Shown here piece after piece: positions 55,719-63,941 of a DNA stretch of 64,000 nucleotides. Location of the stretch: assembly GCF_007993655.1 (NCBI RefSeq), contig NZ_CP029077.1, positions 47,985-111,984 of the forward strand, given 5' to 3'. The notes beneath the pieces are model-generated. The model saw only the letters and a program-made list of their open reading frames with translations. It was not told where the DNA came from and made no database searches. The DNA comes from Candidatus Deianiraea vastatrix (GTDB lineage: Bacteria; Pseudomonadota; Alphaproteobacteria; Rickettsiales; Deianiraeaceae). Made by a program: the position numbers and the translations under genes. Positions within the stretch are counted from its first letter, which is position 1. Each line of letters starts with the position of its first letter.

Positions 55719-56186
55719 ATGAAAAATAGTAATTTGATAATTTTAAACCAAGGTTTTGAGGAAAGTGTAAAACAAGGAGGAAGACCAGTTGATGTTTTTC
55801 TTGATGGAAAATATGTAACTGATAATCCAGAAAATTGCTTTGCTGAAGATGTATTTCTCAAGGTTAAAAACACTCCAGAGCTTAAAGATATTAGCATTGT
55901 TGTATCAGGCATACCGCGCATACTTTCGGTAACTAGGGCATCGCGACCTTTCACCGAAAGAGGGTTGGTGATACAGGTTACGCCAAGAAACAATGATAAT
56001 GATAATTTACTAATAGTGGCGCAATGTAACATTAAGCACTATGGCAAAACATATCAAGACACATACAATAAAAATTCAAAGAACAATGGTGGCACGGTAG
56101 AGAAAGTTAAAATAACAAACGATCTGAATAAATGGCAGCAAAAAGAAAAAGACAAAAAACAGAAATTACAGTTCCAAGTTAAGTGA
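55719..56186 (+). CDS. C-terminal fragment ORF, 155 aa
   Basis: Third open part of the same frame, from an internal ATG (MKNSNLIILNQGFEE). Beta-rich first ~110 residues (VDVFLDGKYVTDN; LVIQVTPRNN), then a Lys-rich helical tail. No domain recognised. It might be expressed by re-initiation; otherwise it is debris of the interrupted gene. Confidence 0.4.
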   Translation: MKNSNLIILNQGFEESVKQGGRPVDVFLDGKYVTDNPENCFAEDVFLKVKNTPELKDISIVVSGIPRILSVTRASRPFTERGLVIQVTPRNNDNDNLLIVAQCNIKHYGKTYQDTYNKNSKNNGGTVEKVKITNDLNKWQQKEKDKKQKLQFQVK

Positions 56187-56249
56187 TTTTGATTTGGTAA
56201 ATATTTTTTTCTATAATTAGTAAAAAATAAAATTATTTTTTTCACATCT

Positions 56250-56278
56250 CTTGAAATTTGAAAAAAATTGAATATATA
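56250..56278 (+). promoter_or_regulatory. dnaK promoter, possibly heat-shock (RpoH) type
   Basis: CTTGAAA (56250-56256) and TATATA (56273-56278) with 16 bp between TTGAAA and it. CTTGAAA is the -35 of sigma-32-type promoters, but the -10 (TATATAAAT) is also compatible with sigma-70, so the class is not settled. Confidence 0.5.
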
Positions 56279-56303
56279 AATCTTGAACATTGTTTTATTT
56301 TAT

Positions 56304-58178
56304 ATGTCAGGACAAATTATAGGTATCGACCTTGGAACAACAAATTCGTGCGTTGCAGTTATGGAAGGCGGAACACCAAAGGTTATTATGAACTCTGAAG
56401 GTGCAAATACAACTCCTTCAATAGTAGGCTTTACAGACAAAGACATTTTAGTTGGAACGGTTGCAAAAAGACAAGCTGTGACTAATCCTAAAAAAACTGT
56501 AAATGGATCAAAAAGACTAATTGGTAGATCGTTTGAAGACTTAGAGGTTAAAAAACAACAAGAGCACTCAGCATTTGATATTATTAAATCAAAATCTGGT
56601 GATGCTTGGATAAGAATTGACAGCAAAGAATATTCACCAAGCCAAATGGGTGCTTATGTACTAACTAAAATGAAGGAAACTGCGGAGGCTTACCTTGGTG
56701 AAAAAGTTACAAAAGCTGTAATTACAGTGCCGGCTTACTTTAATGATGCACAAAGACAAGCAACAAAAGACGCAGGAACAATCGCAGGTCTTGAAGTTTT
56801 GCGTATTATCAATGAACCAACGGCTGCGGCTCTTGCTTACGGCCTTGATAAAAAGGGTGATAAAAAAATCGTAGTCTACGACTTAGGTGGCGGTACATTT
56901 GATGTCTCGGTTCTTGAAATTGGCGGTGGTGTATTTGAAGTAAAATCAACTAATGGTGATACATTCCTTGGTGGTGAAGACTTTGACTATCGCATTCAAC
57001 AATATCTAATCGATGAATTTAAAAAAGATACAGGTGTTGATATTGCAAAAGACCCACTTGCTGTGCAAAGATTAAAAGAGGCGGCGGAAAAGGCGAAAAT
57101 TGAGCTTTCAAGCGCTCTTGAAACTGACATTAACTTACCTTACATTACAGCAGACGCTACAGGTCCAAAGCACATGAATATAAAGCTTAGCCGCGCGAAA
57201 CTTGAGCAATTAGTTGATGATTTGATTCAAAAAACTATAGAGCCATGCAAAAAAGCATTGAAGGATGCTGGGCTTTCTCCATCTGATATTCATGAAGTTG
57301 TCTTGGTTGGTGGTATGACAAGAATGCCAAAAGTTATCGAGCAAGTAAAGGAATTTTTTGGAAAAGACCCGCACAGAGGGGTAAATCCTGATGAAGTTGT
57401 TGCAATTGGTGCGGCAATTCAAGGTGGGGTTTTAAGAGGTGATGTAAAAGATGTTGTATTGCTTGACGTTACTCCACTTTCACTTGGTATTGAAACTATG
57501 GGTGGCGTTATGACTGTTTTAATTGAGAAAAACACAACAATTCCAACTAAAAAGTCGCAAGTTTTCTCAACGGCAGATGATAATCAACACTCAGTTGGCA
57601 TTAGAGTCTTCCAAGGTGAGAGAAAAATGGCGGCAGATAACAAAAATCTTGGCGAATTTATGCTAGATGGAATTCCTCCTGCGCCACGCGGAATGCCGCA
57701 AATTGAGGTGTCTTTTGACATTGACGCAAATGGTATTTTACATGTTTCGGCAAAGGATAAATCGTCTGGAAAAGAGCAAAAAATTACCATTAAATCATCC
57801 GGCGGTCTTTCTGAAGATGAAATTAAAAAGATGGTAAAAGAAGCTGAGGAAAATGCTGAAAAAGACAAGACTAAAAAGGAGCTTGCCGAGGCAAAAAATC
57901 AAGCTGATGTTGCTATTCACCAAGCGGAAAAATCTTTAAACGAATATAAAGACAAGCTTCCGGAAAAAGAAAAAAGTGATATTGAAAATGCTATTAAAGA
58001 CCTGAAAGATGTTCGTGAAAAAGACGATCTTGATGCAGTGAAATCTAAAACCGATGCACTACAAAATGCACTGATGAAAATTGGTGAAATTATGTATGGC
58101 AAGGGAAATAATGAGGCAGAAAGTGAATCATCTGAAAGCTCTTCATCTGGCAGCGAAGGTCCAAAAGATGTTGGTTGA
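56304..58178 (+). CDS. dnaK: Chaperone DnaK (Hsp70)
   Basis: ATP-driven folding chaperone. 624 residues from the ATG at 56304 ([23 protein letters not shown]); a TTG at 56283 is upstream. ATPase domain with [12 protein letters not shown] and [13 protein letters not shown], linker [14 protein letters not shown], substrate-binding domain, helical lid and a Ser/Glu-rich tail. dnaJ does not follow; an intrinsic terminator does. Confidence 0.98.
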   Translation: MSGQIIGIDLGTTNSCVAVMEGGTPKVIMNSEGANTTPSIVGFTDKDILVGTVAKRQAVTNPKKTVNGSKRLIGRSFEDLEVKKQQEHSAFDIIKSKSGDAWIRIDSKEYSPSQMGAYVLTKMKETAEAYLGEKVTKAVITVPAYFNDAQRQATKDAGTIAGLEVLRIINEPTAAALAYGLDKKGDKKIVVYDLGGGTFDVSVLEIGGGVFEVKSTNGDTFLGGEDFDYRIQQYLIDEFKKDTGVDIAKDPLAVQRLKEAAEKAKIELSSALETDINLPYITADATGPKHMNIKLSRAKLEQLVDDLIQKTIEPCKKALKDAGLSPSDIHEVVLVGGMTRMPKVIEQVKEFFGKDPHRGVNPDEVVAIGAAIQGGVLRGDVKDVVLLDVTPLSLGIETMGGVMTVLIEKNTTIPTKKSQVFSTADDNQHSVGIRVFQGERKMAADNKNLGEFMLDGIPPAPRGMPQIEVSFDIDANGILHVSAKDKSSGKEQKITIKSSGGLSEDEIKKMVKEAEENAEKDKTKKELAEAKNQADVAIHQAEKSLNEYKDKLPEKEKSDIENAIKDLKDVREKDDLDAVKSKTDALQNALMKIGEIMYGKGNNEAESESSESSSSGSEGPKDVG

Positions 58179-58202
58179 TTTTAAACTCAAAACAACATAA
58201 AG

Positions 58203-58224
58203 CCCCGTTTCGGCGGGGTTTTTT
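58203..58224 (+). terminator. Intrinsic terminator of dnaK
   Basis: CCCCG and CGGGG stem around TTTCGG, followed by TTTTTT. Confidence 0.92.
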
Positions 58225-58318
58225 ACTTCTATAATCCTGTATCTTCTGTAAATACCCATTAATAAAAGCAAATTTTTATCGTATTAAGATTTAAAATAAA
58301 CGCCATTTAAAAAAATAC

Positions 58319-58346
58319 TTGATTATTATATTGCTGAATATATAAT
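58319..58346 (+). promoter_or_regulatory. Probable promoter of rfbD-virB9
   Basis: TTGATT (58319-58324), 16 bp, TATAAT (58341-58346). The transcript would begin near 58353, making GTG 58370 a better rfbD start than TTG 58355. Confidence 0.6.
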
Positions 58347-58354
58347 GCCTTGGG

Positions 58355-59329
58355 TTGTATGTTCCTCTTGTGAAGTCAAGTAATAATTTTATCACCGTTG
58401 TAATTGGTAATGGGCAAGTTGGTAAGTCTCTTGAGCGTGTAATGCCGAGGAATCAGACTATGATTTTAAATAGAAGGAGTCTTGATTTTTCGGATGAAAG
58501 GTTATTCAAAATACAGCTTTACGAGGCACTAGATGGAAAAAAAGTATCGTGTATTATAAATGCTGCGGCATACACAGATGTTGCAAGAGCGGAAAAAGAC
58601 AAGGCAATGGCTTTAAAAGTTAATTCAACATGCGTGAGAATGCTTGCTGAGTTTTGCAGAAAAGCAGATATACCGCTATTACACTATTCAACGGATTTCG
58701 TTTTTGATGGGAATAAAGATGGTTTGTATGATGAAAATGATGTGCCAAATCCAGTAAATTATTACGGCGAAAGTAAGCTACTTGGCGAAAAAGCTATCAT
58801 TGAGACATTGGAAAAGTATATTATATTGCGTGTTTCTTGGGTATATTCCGTTTTTGATAAAAATAATTTTGTTGCAAAAGTAATTAAATGGGCAGAGGAA
58901 AATGGTAAGTTATCGGTTGTAAATGATCAATTTGGAGGTCCTTCAAATGCTTTTGATATTGCAAAATGCACATATGAAGTTTTGCATAGAATTCCAACTT
59001 GGAAAAGTAAAATGCATATTTCTAAAGATGATAAAACTCAGGTTGTAAATGATATTTTTGGCATATACCACCTTTGTCCAAATAGCTTTACATCAAGGTA
59101 TGAATTTGCGCAAAAAGTTATAGAATATGCAGATTTACATGGTATTTCCGATAAATTGCATAATATTGAAATTACACCAATTGCTTCAGATCATAAAGAT
59201 GTTCAAAGGCCTTTAAATTCAAGGCTTGATGCAACAAAGATAAAAAATAAACTTGGTATAGAAATGAAAGATTGGATATATTCTCTTGATTGTGCGTTTA
59301 AATGTCTTTCAGGTAATCCATGCAAGTAA
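58355..59329 (+). CDS. rfbD: dTDP-4-dehydrorhamnose reductase
   Basis: Last step of dTDP-L-rhamnose synthesis for O-antigen or other surface glycans. About 320 residues, extended SDR fold: VVIGNGQVGKSL, NAAAYTDVARAEKD, HYSTDFVFDGNKDG, catalytic YYGESKLLGE (YxxxK) and LRVSWVYS. No ATG begins the frame. TTG 58355 is the longest start, but it lies only 2 nt after the expected transcript start, so GTG 58370 is likelier. rfbA, B and C are not in the window. Its last 10 bp overlap virB9. Confidence 0.88.
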   Translation: MYVPLVKSSNNFITVVIGNGQVGKSLERVMPRNQTMILNRRSLDFSDERLFKIQLYEALDGKKVSCIINAAAYTDVARAEKDKAMALKVNSTCVRMLAEFCRKADIPLLHYSTDFVFDGNKDGLYDENDVPNPVNYYGESKLLGEKAIIETLEKYIILRVSWVYSVFDKNNFVAKVIKWAEENGKLSVVNDQFGGPSNAFDIAKCTYEVLHRIPTWKSKMHISKDDKTQVVNDIFGIYHLCPNSFTSRYEFAQKVIEYADLHGISDKLHNIEITPIASDHKDVQRPLNSRLDATKIKNKLGIEMKDWIYSLDCAFKCLSGNPCK

Positions 59330-60132
59330 TACTAAAAATAACATTTATAATAATATTTATTTTTGCAAATTGCAATTCTTATGCAACAACGATAGAGCCA
59401 CAGGCATACGGCGCAGAGAAAAGACTGAAATATTGGCGTTATTATCCAAATGCTGTATTTAAGTATACTGGCTTTTTAAATATTCCATCTTATATAGAAT
59501 TTGAGGATGGTGAAACGGTGAGTAATGTTTCGACCGCCGTTGAAGATAAATGGTCATTTGAGACAAACGGTTCAAAATTATTTTTAAAACCGATATCCGA
59601 AGATGGAGACACTATAGCAATTATTTTAACAAATAAAAGGACATATTTTTTTGAATTCCATGTCAAAATTGCGAAAAATCCTTTTGATCCAAGGCTTGCT
59701 TTTGGCGTTGCGTTTCAATATCCAAAAGAGCAATCTAATGCTGATGGAAAAACCGAGGAAACAACTGTGATTAAATATGCAACAAAATCGGCTCCAGATT
59801 TAAGCAAACCGCAAAATTATAACTTTAACTATACCATAGCTGGATCTGACACAATAGCTCCAATTAAAATTTTTGACGATGGACAGTTTACATATCTTGA
59901 GTTTAAGGATAAAAATGCTACACTGCCAGCTGTATTTAAGGTAGATAGCAAAGGATATGAGGAAATAGCAAATTTTAGAATTATTGGAGATTATGTAATA
60001 CTTGAGTCAATATCGCAAATATTAACATTACGACATGGCTCTGATATAGTGTGCGTATTTAATGAATCTATGAAAAAAAGTAATAACGATTTTGCAATGA
60101 AAAAGCCTGTCAATTCAAAGGATATAAAGTAA
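59320..60132 (+). CDS. virB9: Type IV secretion protein VirB9 (CagX/TrbG family)
   Basis: Outer-membrane-associated core subunit of a T4SS. 270 residues with signal peptide MQVILKITFIIIFIFANCNSYA; N-terminal domain with KRLKYWRYYPNAVFKYTG; C-terminal domain with NYNFNYTIAG, APIKIFDDGQFTYLEF, LPAVFKVD and FRIIGDYVILE, all usual VirB9 blocks. It starts inside the end of rfbD. No other vir gene is in the window. Isolated vir genes and extra VirB9 copies are usual for Rickettsiales. Confidence 0.88.
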   Translation: MQVILKITFIIIFIFANCNSYATTIEPQAYGAEKRLKYWRYYPNAVFKYTGFLNIPSYIEFEDGETVSNVSTAVEDKWSFETNGSKLFLKPISEDGDTIAIILTNKRTYFFEFHVKIAKNPFDPRLAFGVAFQYPKEQSNADGKTEETTVIKYATKSAPDLSKPQNYNFNYTIAGSDTIAPIKIFDDGQFTYLEFKDKNATLPAVFKVDSKGYEEIANFRIIGDYVILESISQILTLRHGSDIVCVFNESMKKSNNDFAMKKPVNSKDIK

Positions 60133-60195
60133 ATCTATCAAATATTCAAAAAAATCGCTTCAAACACAATGATAAGAAAATTGGCTATTTATATG

Positions 60196-60543
60196 CTATT
60201 TGAAATCTTTGCTAATTTTACAAAGTTTTGGATAATGAAATATAAATAATACGGTAAAAGAAAATAGCCATACTATCCATTCAAGTGCATTACTTTTGAC
60301 ATTAAATCTTCTATCTTTAATTTGCTTTTTACCGATATTTTCATTGCATATATCAATTTCACTTTGGGTGTATTTTTTTTGATTTTTACACAAATCACTA
60401 CTTTTCTTATAGTCAATGTATTCATTATCGGATATTATGAGGAATTTAGCAACATTTATTGTAAGTGCGGAAAATGTTATAGTAATTGCTATTACTGAAA
60501 TTAATGAAACAATGCCAAGGTAAAATCTAAAAATGTCTTTCAT
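60196..60543 (-). CDS. Small two-TM protein of unknown function
   Basis: 115 residues: TM1 at about 8-36 (GIVSLISVIAITITFSALTI), a Lys/Cys-containing middle (SSDLCKNQKKYTQSEIDIC) probably in the periplasm with a possible disulfide, TM2 near 87-104, and a basic tail. It does not share the TM2 motif of the proteins at 50865 and 53777. Convergent with virB9. Not recognised. Confidence 0.5.
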   Translation of the reverse strand: MKDIFRFYLGIVSLISVIAITITFSALTINVAKFLIISDNEYIDYKKSSDLCKNQKKYTQSEIDICNENIGKKQIKDRRFNVKSNALEWIVWLFSFTVLFIFHYPKLCKISKDFK

Positions 60544-60882
60544 ATTAAGCGAAAAATTATATTATGACATAACCATTATCACTATTTTATTTGTCAAATA
60601 TTTTATTAATTTTTTATTATTTTGAGCTAATTTTCTCACTTTTTGACTTTAAAATATTTTCGTATTAGGCAAAAACGTCAAACCAAGCTTTATTTTTTCA
60701 TTACCAACCCCTATATCTCACTCTTGTACAAACAAGTTTGCAAAAATGTCATGATCAAAAAAATTGTTGCGTAATTTCATCGAAATTTAGGTCAATTAAG
60801 CTGATTTTATATGTATTTTATAAGTTTTTTGTTTCCAGATTAATTTTTTATTTAGAGCAAAAACCCAAATTTTTTTTCAAAC
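60544..60882. other. Gene-free stretch upstream of the decayed recombinase
   Basis: AT-rich, with no convincing ORF, RNA gene or long repeat. It is where the missing N-terminal half of the recombinase would be expected, but I could not recognise remnants of the catalytic serine region in it. Confidence 0.4.
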
Positions 60883-61622
60883 ATGAAAAACTTAAGCGCA
60901 AATGCATTTTTTAACAACCGGGTGGTGACAAATCGTGATTCGGATGGGGAATTTTTACAAGTTTTAACAATTGGCTTTAAGCAAGATAGTAAAAGCGGAT
61001 ATATCAATTGCGTGGTGGTTTATAAACTAGATAGACTATCAAGATCCCTATCAGATTTCTTCAAGATAATGGAGACTTTTGAGAAGCAAAACATTTCATT
61101 CGTCTCGGTAGCCCAAAGTTGCAATACAACAAACTCAATGGGTAAATTGAAATTGAATATATTACTATCCTTTGCTCAATTTGAACGTGAAGTTACGGGA
61201 TAGCGAATCAGAGATAAATATACCCAAGTAAAAAGAAAGGCATGTGGATGGATGGAATTGTGCCACTTGGGTATAAAGAAAATTGATACCAAATGCAGAA
61301 GAAATGGAAACAGTAAATTACCTTTTTGAATCATATCTTAAAGTAAAATCAATTAATCTTCTCAAAGAGAAGTTAAACTCTGGGAATAAACACCAAACAA
61401 TGGCAGGCTAAATCAGGAAAGATTTTTTGTTGGAGCACTTTAACAAATCAACAGCAAAAAGGTTTTATAAGGCACTTAATTAGCAAAGTAATTTACAAAG
61501 ATGATGAATTGAAATTGGAAGTAAATAGAGATTCATTATTGAGCTTGAAGGAATATAAATCTGATAAGCTAAACAATAACCAAGAAGTATTTAGCCATCA
61601 AGTTTATACATCATCAGATTAA
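60883..61622 (+). pseudogene. Decayed serine recombinase (resolvase/invertase family)
   Basis: An open part (60883-61203) contains VVVYKLDRLSRSLSDF and LLSFAQFEREVTG, hallmark serine-recombinase sequence, then TAG where GAA/GAG (Glu) is expected. Beyond it the family sequence goes on in shifting frames: RIRDKYTQVKRK, then in another frame MWMDGIVPLGYKEN, then AEEMETVNYLFESYL, and a last open piece ending near 61622. The N-terminal part with the catalytic Ser is lost. At least one nonsense change and several frameshifts make it inactive. It stops 34 bp from the tRNA-Ser 3' end, as in a decayed integrated element. Confidence 0.88.
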
Positions 61623-61656
61623 GAAACTAATAGTAAATTTAGATAGTCATCCATCA

Positions 61657-61744
61657 TGGCGGACAGAGAGGGATTCGAACCCCCGGTGGGTTGCCCCACG
61701 CCGGTTTTCAAGACCGGAGCCTTAAACCGCTCGACCATCTGTCC
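61657..61744 (-). tRNA. trnS-UGA: tRNA-Ser (UGA)
   Basis: 88 nt including the encoded CCA. Acceptor GGACAGA/TCTGTCC (7 bp), anticodon stem CCGGT/ACCGG with loop CTTGAAA (anticodon TGA), long variable arm GTGGG-GCAA-CCCAC typical of serine tRNA, T-loop TTCGAAT, discriminator G. Confidence 0.98.
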
Positions 61745-61820
61745 AATGTGGATTGTGGATTAAAAAAAATAATAATCAAGTTTTTTTTCATAAGATTTAT
61801 ATGTATATTAAAATTTACTA

Positions 61821-61848
61821 TTGACAAATAAAATAATTAATATAATAT
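61821..61848 (+). promoter_or_regulatory. Possible promoter of the amidase gene
   Basis: TTGACA (61821-61826) with TAATAT (61843-61848) at 16 bp; a TATAAT at 61841-61846 is only 14 bp away. The ATG follows at 61868 after an AT-rich leader like those of other orphan genes. Confidence 0.45.
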
Positions 61849-61867
61849 TTAGGGTATTTATTTTTTT

Positions 61868-63151
61868 ATGCAACAAGGTATTAATATTAAAGAGGACTAC
61901 ATGTTTAATAAAACAAGGTTAGTTATTAATTTGTTAAAAGATTATGTATCAGATGATCTTAAAAAAAGTATGCCAGGTTTAAACGATGCATTAGAATTTT
62001 TTAATGAAACAGGTATAGAAGAAACAGATATAAAAGCTTTAAAAGCTTTTGTAGAAGATTATAATAAAAATGGTGATAAATTTAATGAAGAAGAAATGAG
62101 CGGCTTAATTAATCGATTGACTGAACTTAATCAAAAAGAAATGCCTGAGCTGTTAAATTTGCTAAAAGATGACACAAGAATACAGTCATCGCAAAATCTC
62201 AAACAGGGTATTGCTCGTGTAAATAAAGACAGATCTATTTCATCAATAGTTATTCACACAACATCACTTCCTGCTAAAGAAGCTATTGATGTATATCATC
62301 AATATGGGGTAAGTGCAAATTATGGCATTGATATTAATGGTAAAATACATTGCCTTGTTCCTGCAGATCTTCTTACATTTCACGCAGGAGTTAGTCATTT
62401 TAAAGATCTTAAAAATCTGAATCCATATTCAATTGGAATAGAAATATTTACACCTGAATATAATAAGATAAATCAGGGCCAATACGATTCATTGATTTTA
62501 TTATTGCAATATTTGAAAACTCAATATCCAGATATTAAATTCGTAGCAACGCATGGTACAATTTCGCCATGTAGAAAAACCGATCCATGCTACAATCAAA
62601 TGCCACCAGAGTTTCTTAAAAGTATTGAAGAAAGTGTTCCTGGTGTGCAATCTTGGCCGCAAAAATCACCGAATCATGAGAAAATTGTTGGCTATATTTT
62701 TGGTAATGGTGGCTACGAAGAGTGTGCGAAGGAGTTACATGATGTTGGGTATAGATATCTTGATACCTCTGCAAATTTACATAATTGCATGATGGATTAC
62801 CTTTTTCATGCAGACAGAGAATTATTTCTTACTGTGCTTGGTACATCTGAACAGCAGTATGATAATTTTTGCAAACAGGAGAAAGAAAAATGGAAGACGG
62901 AAGATGGTGGGCTGAATTTTTATGATTATACAAGAATATCACATAGTGTGAAATTGGAAAATTTTATTGATAATAATATAAAAAAGATCAATAAACAAGA
63001 GCAAATTTATAATAAAATGCAAGGCAATCAATATAATGAAAGTAAGCAGTATTGTCAAATGCAGCATAGTCAAAATACACAAAATCAGTCTTGTGTTGAG
63101 AGTTTGAGAAAAAGAAAAAGTGAATGTAGTCTTCGTTACAGTGTGCAGTGA
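61868..63151 (+). CDS. N-acetylmuramoyl-L-alanine amidase (AmpD/PGRP-type) with extra domains
   Basis: 427 residues. An Amidase_2 domain (~124-250) has zinc ligands H130 (IVIHTTS), H229 (VATHGTI) and D239 (KTDPC) with catalytic E192 (SIGIEI), in AmpD order and spacing; FHAGVSHF is also typical. It is preceded by a ~115-residue helical domain and followed by ~170 residues without known domain, ending in a Gln/Asn-rich tail. No signal peptide. AmpD cleaves recycled anhydro-muropeptides in the cytoplasm. The large extra domains and orphan-type leader suggest a translocated lytic enzyme instead, which is inference. Confidence 0.82.
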   Translation: MQQGINIKEDYMFNKTRLVINLLKDYVSDDLKKSMPGLNDALEFFNETGIEETDIKALKAFVEDYNKNGDKFNEEEMSGLINRLTELNQKEMPELLNLLKDDTRIQSSQNLKQGIARVNKDRSISSIVIHTTSLPAKEAIDVYHQYGVSANYGIDINGKIHCLVPADLLTFHAGVSHFKDLKNLNPYSIGIEIFTPEYNKINQGQYDSLILLLQYLKTQYPDIKFVATHGTISPCRKTDPCYNQMPPEFLKSIEESVPGVQSWPQKSPNHEKIVGYIFGNGGYEECAKELHDVGYRYLDTSANLHNCMMDYLFHADRELFLTVLGTSEQQYDNFCKQEKEKWKTEDGGLNFYDYTRISHSVKLENFIDNNIKKINKQEQIYNKMQGNQYNESKQYCQMQHSQNTQNQSCVESLRKRKSECSLRYSVQ

Positions 63152-63250
63152 TAATTTATACATTGTACATCAATTTTTCTTTTTAAGTAAACAAAAAAAC
63201 CCTTGCAAAATATATTTTATATGTTACTAATCCCTGCATTCTGATTTTTT

Positions 63251-63532
63251 ATGAATAGTAATACTGGGCCTTCCGTTAGTGTAAATGGTAATGATAATGA
63301 GGTTTTATCGGCGCTTGGCAAGCTGAGACACATAATGCAAAAAGAGGGTACTTTTGTGCGTTTGAAGATAAAAAAATATCATTTAAAATGTGCTGAGAGA
63401 AAAAAATATAAACAACTGCAGGCTTACAATAGAAGACAAAAAGCAAGATCTGGGAAAATTGGTCAAGTTGATAATAATTCAAGCATATCATATACGGTTT
63501 CACATCAAAAAATAGAGTTACAAAATCAGTAA
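63251..63532 (+). CDS. rpsU: Ribosomal protein bS21 with C-terminal extension
   Basis: 93 residues. Residues ~12-70 fit bS21: NDNEVLSALGKLRHIMQKEG, then FVRLKIKKYHLKCAERKKYK and a basic helix NRRQKARSGK. The family pattern is DN.V..AL..LK...Q.EG...E.K.R..YEKPSERR; the usual Pro of KPSER is Cys here. A polar ~20-residue tail is extra. Small basic single-gene unit before rbfA, consistent with a translation gene. Confidence 0.72.
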   Translation: MNSNTGPSVSVNGNDNEVLSALGKLRHIMQKEGTFVRLKIKKYHLKCAERKKYKQLQAYNRRQKARSGKIGQVDNNSSISYTVSHQKIELQNQ

Positions 63533-63544
63533 ATTCAGTGCTAA

Positions 63545-63883
63545 ATGATAAAAATTAACAATCCATCTGTGCGGCAAAAAAGATTTTCATCTCTTGTTTT
63601 GCGTTGTGTATCCTCATTTATTACTGAAAATCCTATATGCCTATTGGGTTTTTTTGTTTTTTGCTCAAGGGTTGTTGCATCTTCAGACTTGAAAAAAGTT
63701 GACATATTTTTGTGGTCGGAATTTTTTACTAGCGAAATTATCGCACCGGTTCTAGACAAAAAACTTGAGGTTGACAAAACTATAATTCTGCATATAAAGA
63801 AAAAAATATCTTCAGACCTGCATCTCAAACACATCCCCGAAATCACAATTTACCTCGACTGCGAAAGGGTTTTTTGGGGGTGA
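63545..63883 (+). CDS. rbfA: Ribosome-binding factor A-like protein
   Basis: 112 residues. The layout fits RbfA, a KH-fold 30S maturation factor: N-terminal RQKRFSSLVLRCVSSFI, strand VVASSDLKKVDIFLW, then helix IILHIKKKISSDLHL and LKHIPEITIYLDCER, equivalent to the family RLR.VPEL.F..D end. It lies 12 bp after the bS21-like gene. The last ~19 codons are part of a direct repeat that recurs 115 bp downstream, so the natural C-terminus may have been altered. Confidence 0.68.
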   Translation: MIKINNPSVRQKRFSSLVLRCVSSFITENPICLLGFFVFCSRVVASSDLKKVDIFLWSEFFTSEIIAPVLDKKLEVDKTIILHIKKKISSDLHLKHIPEITIYLDCERVFWG

Positions 63884-63885
63884 GC
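63827..63885. repeat. Direct repeat, copy 1 (3' end of rbfA)
   Basis: 59 bp identical to 63942-64000, offset 115 bp. Its ends, CATCCCCGAAA and TTTTGGGGGTG, can pair as an 11-bp stem (with G-T pairs) around a long loop. Confidence 0.9.
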
Positions 63886-63941
63886 CTCCAATTTTCCAAA
63901 CTAAACCTGGCGTATTTTTCTTGAAATCTTTTCCAAACCCT

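Larger units (their letters stand above)
55329..56186 (+). pseudogene. Orphan gene interrupted by two in-frame TAA codons
   Basis: One reading frame runs from 55329 to 56186 and is open except for TAA at 55575-55577 and at 55668-55670. The sequence between and after the stops still reads like protein (SLEKFNSSDIAEICKAIY; SVTVKVFGCGTAKMKN), suggesting an original ~285-residue protein. No frameshift is needed. No family recognised. Either a young pseudogene or two or three separate small genes in the same frame; the perfect promoter remains. Confidence 0.6.

Noticed and set aside
60196..60543. Third member of the two-TM candidate toxin family
   Set aside because: Two TM segments are present, but it lacks the shared TM2 motif and has no paired regulator gene.
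4061..61205. Several in-frame TAG/TAA codons suggested a changed genetic code
   Set aside because: TAG, TAA and TGA all end intact genes here (TAG ends ilvB, sucD, dut and aspC; TGA ends dnaK and cysK), so they act as ordinary stops.
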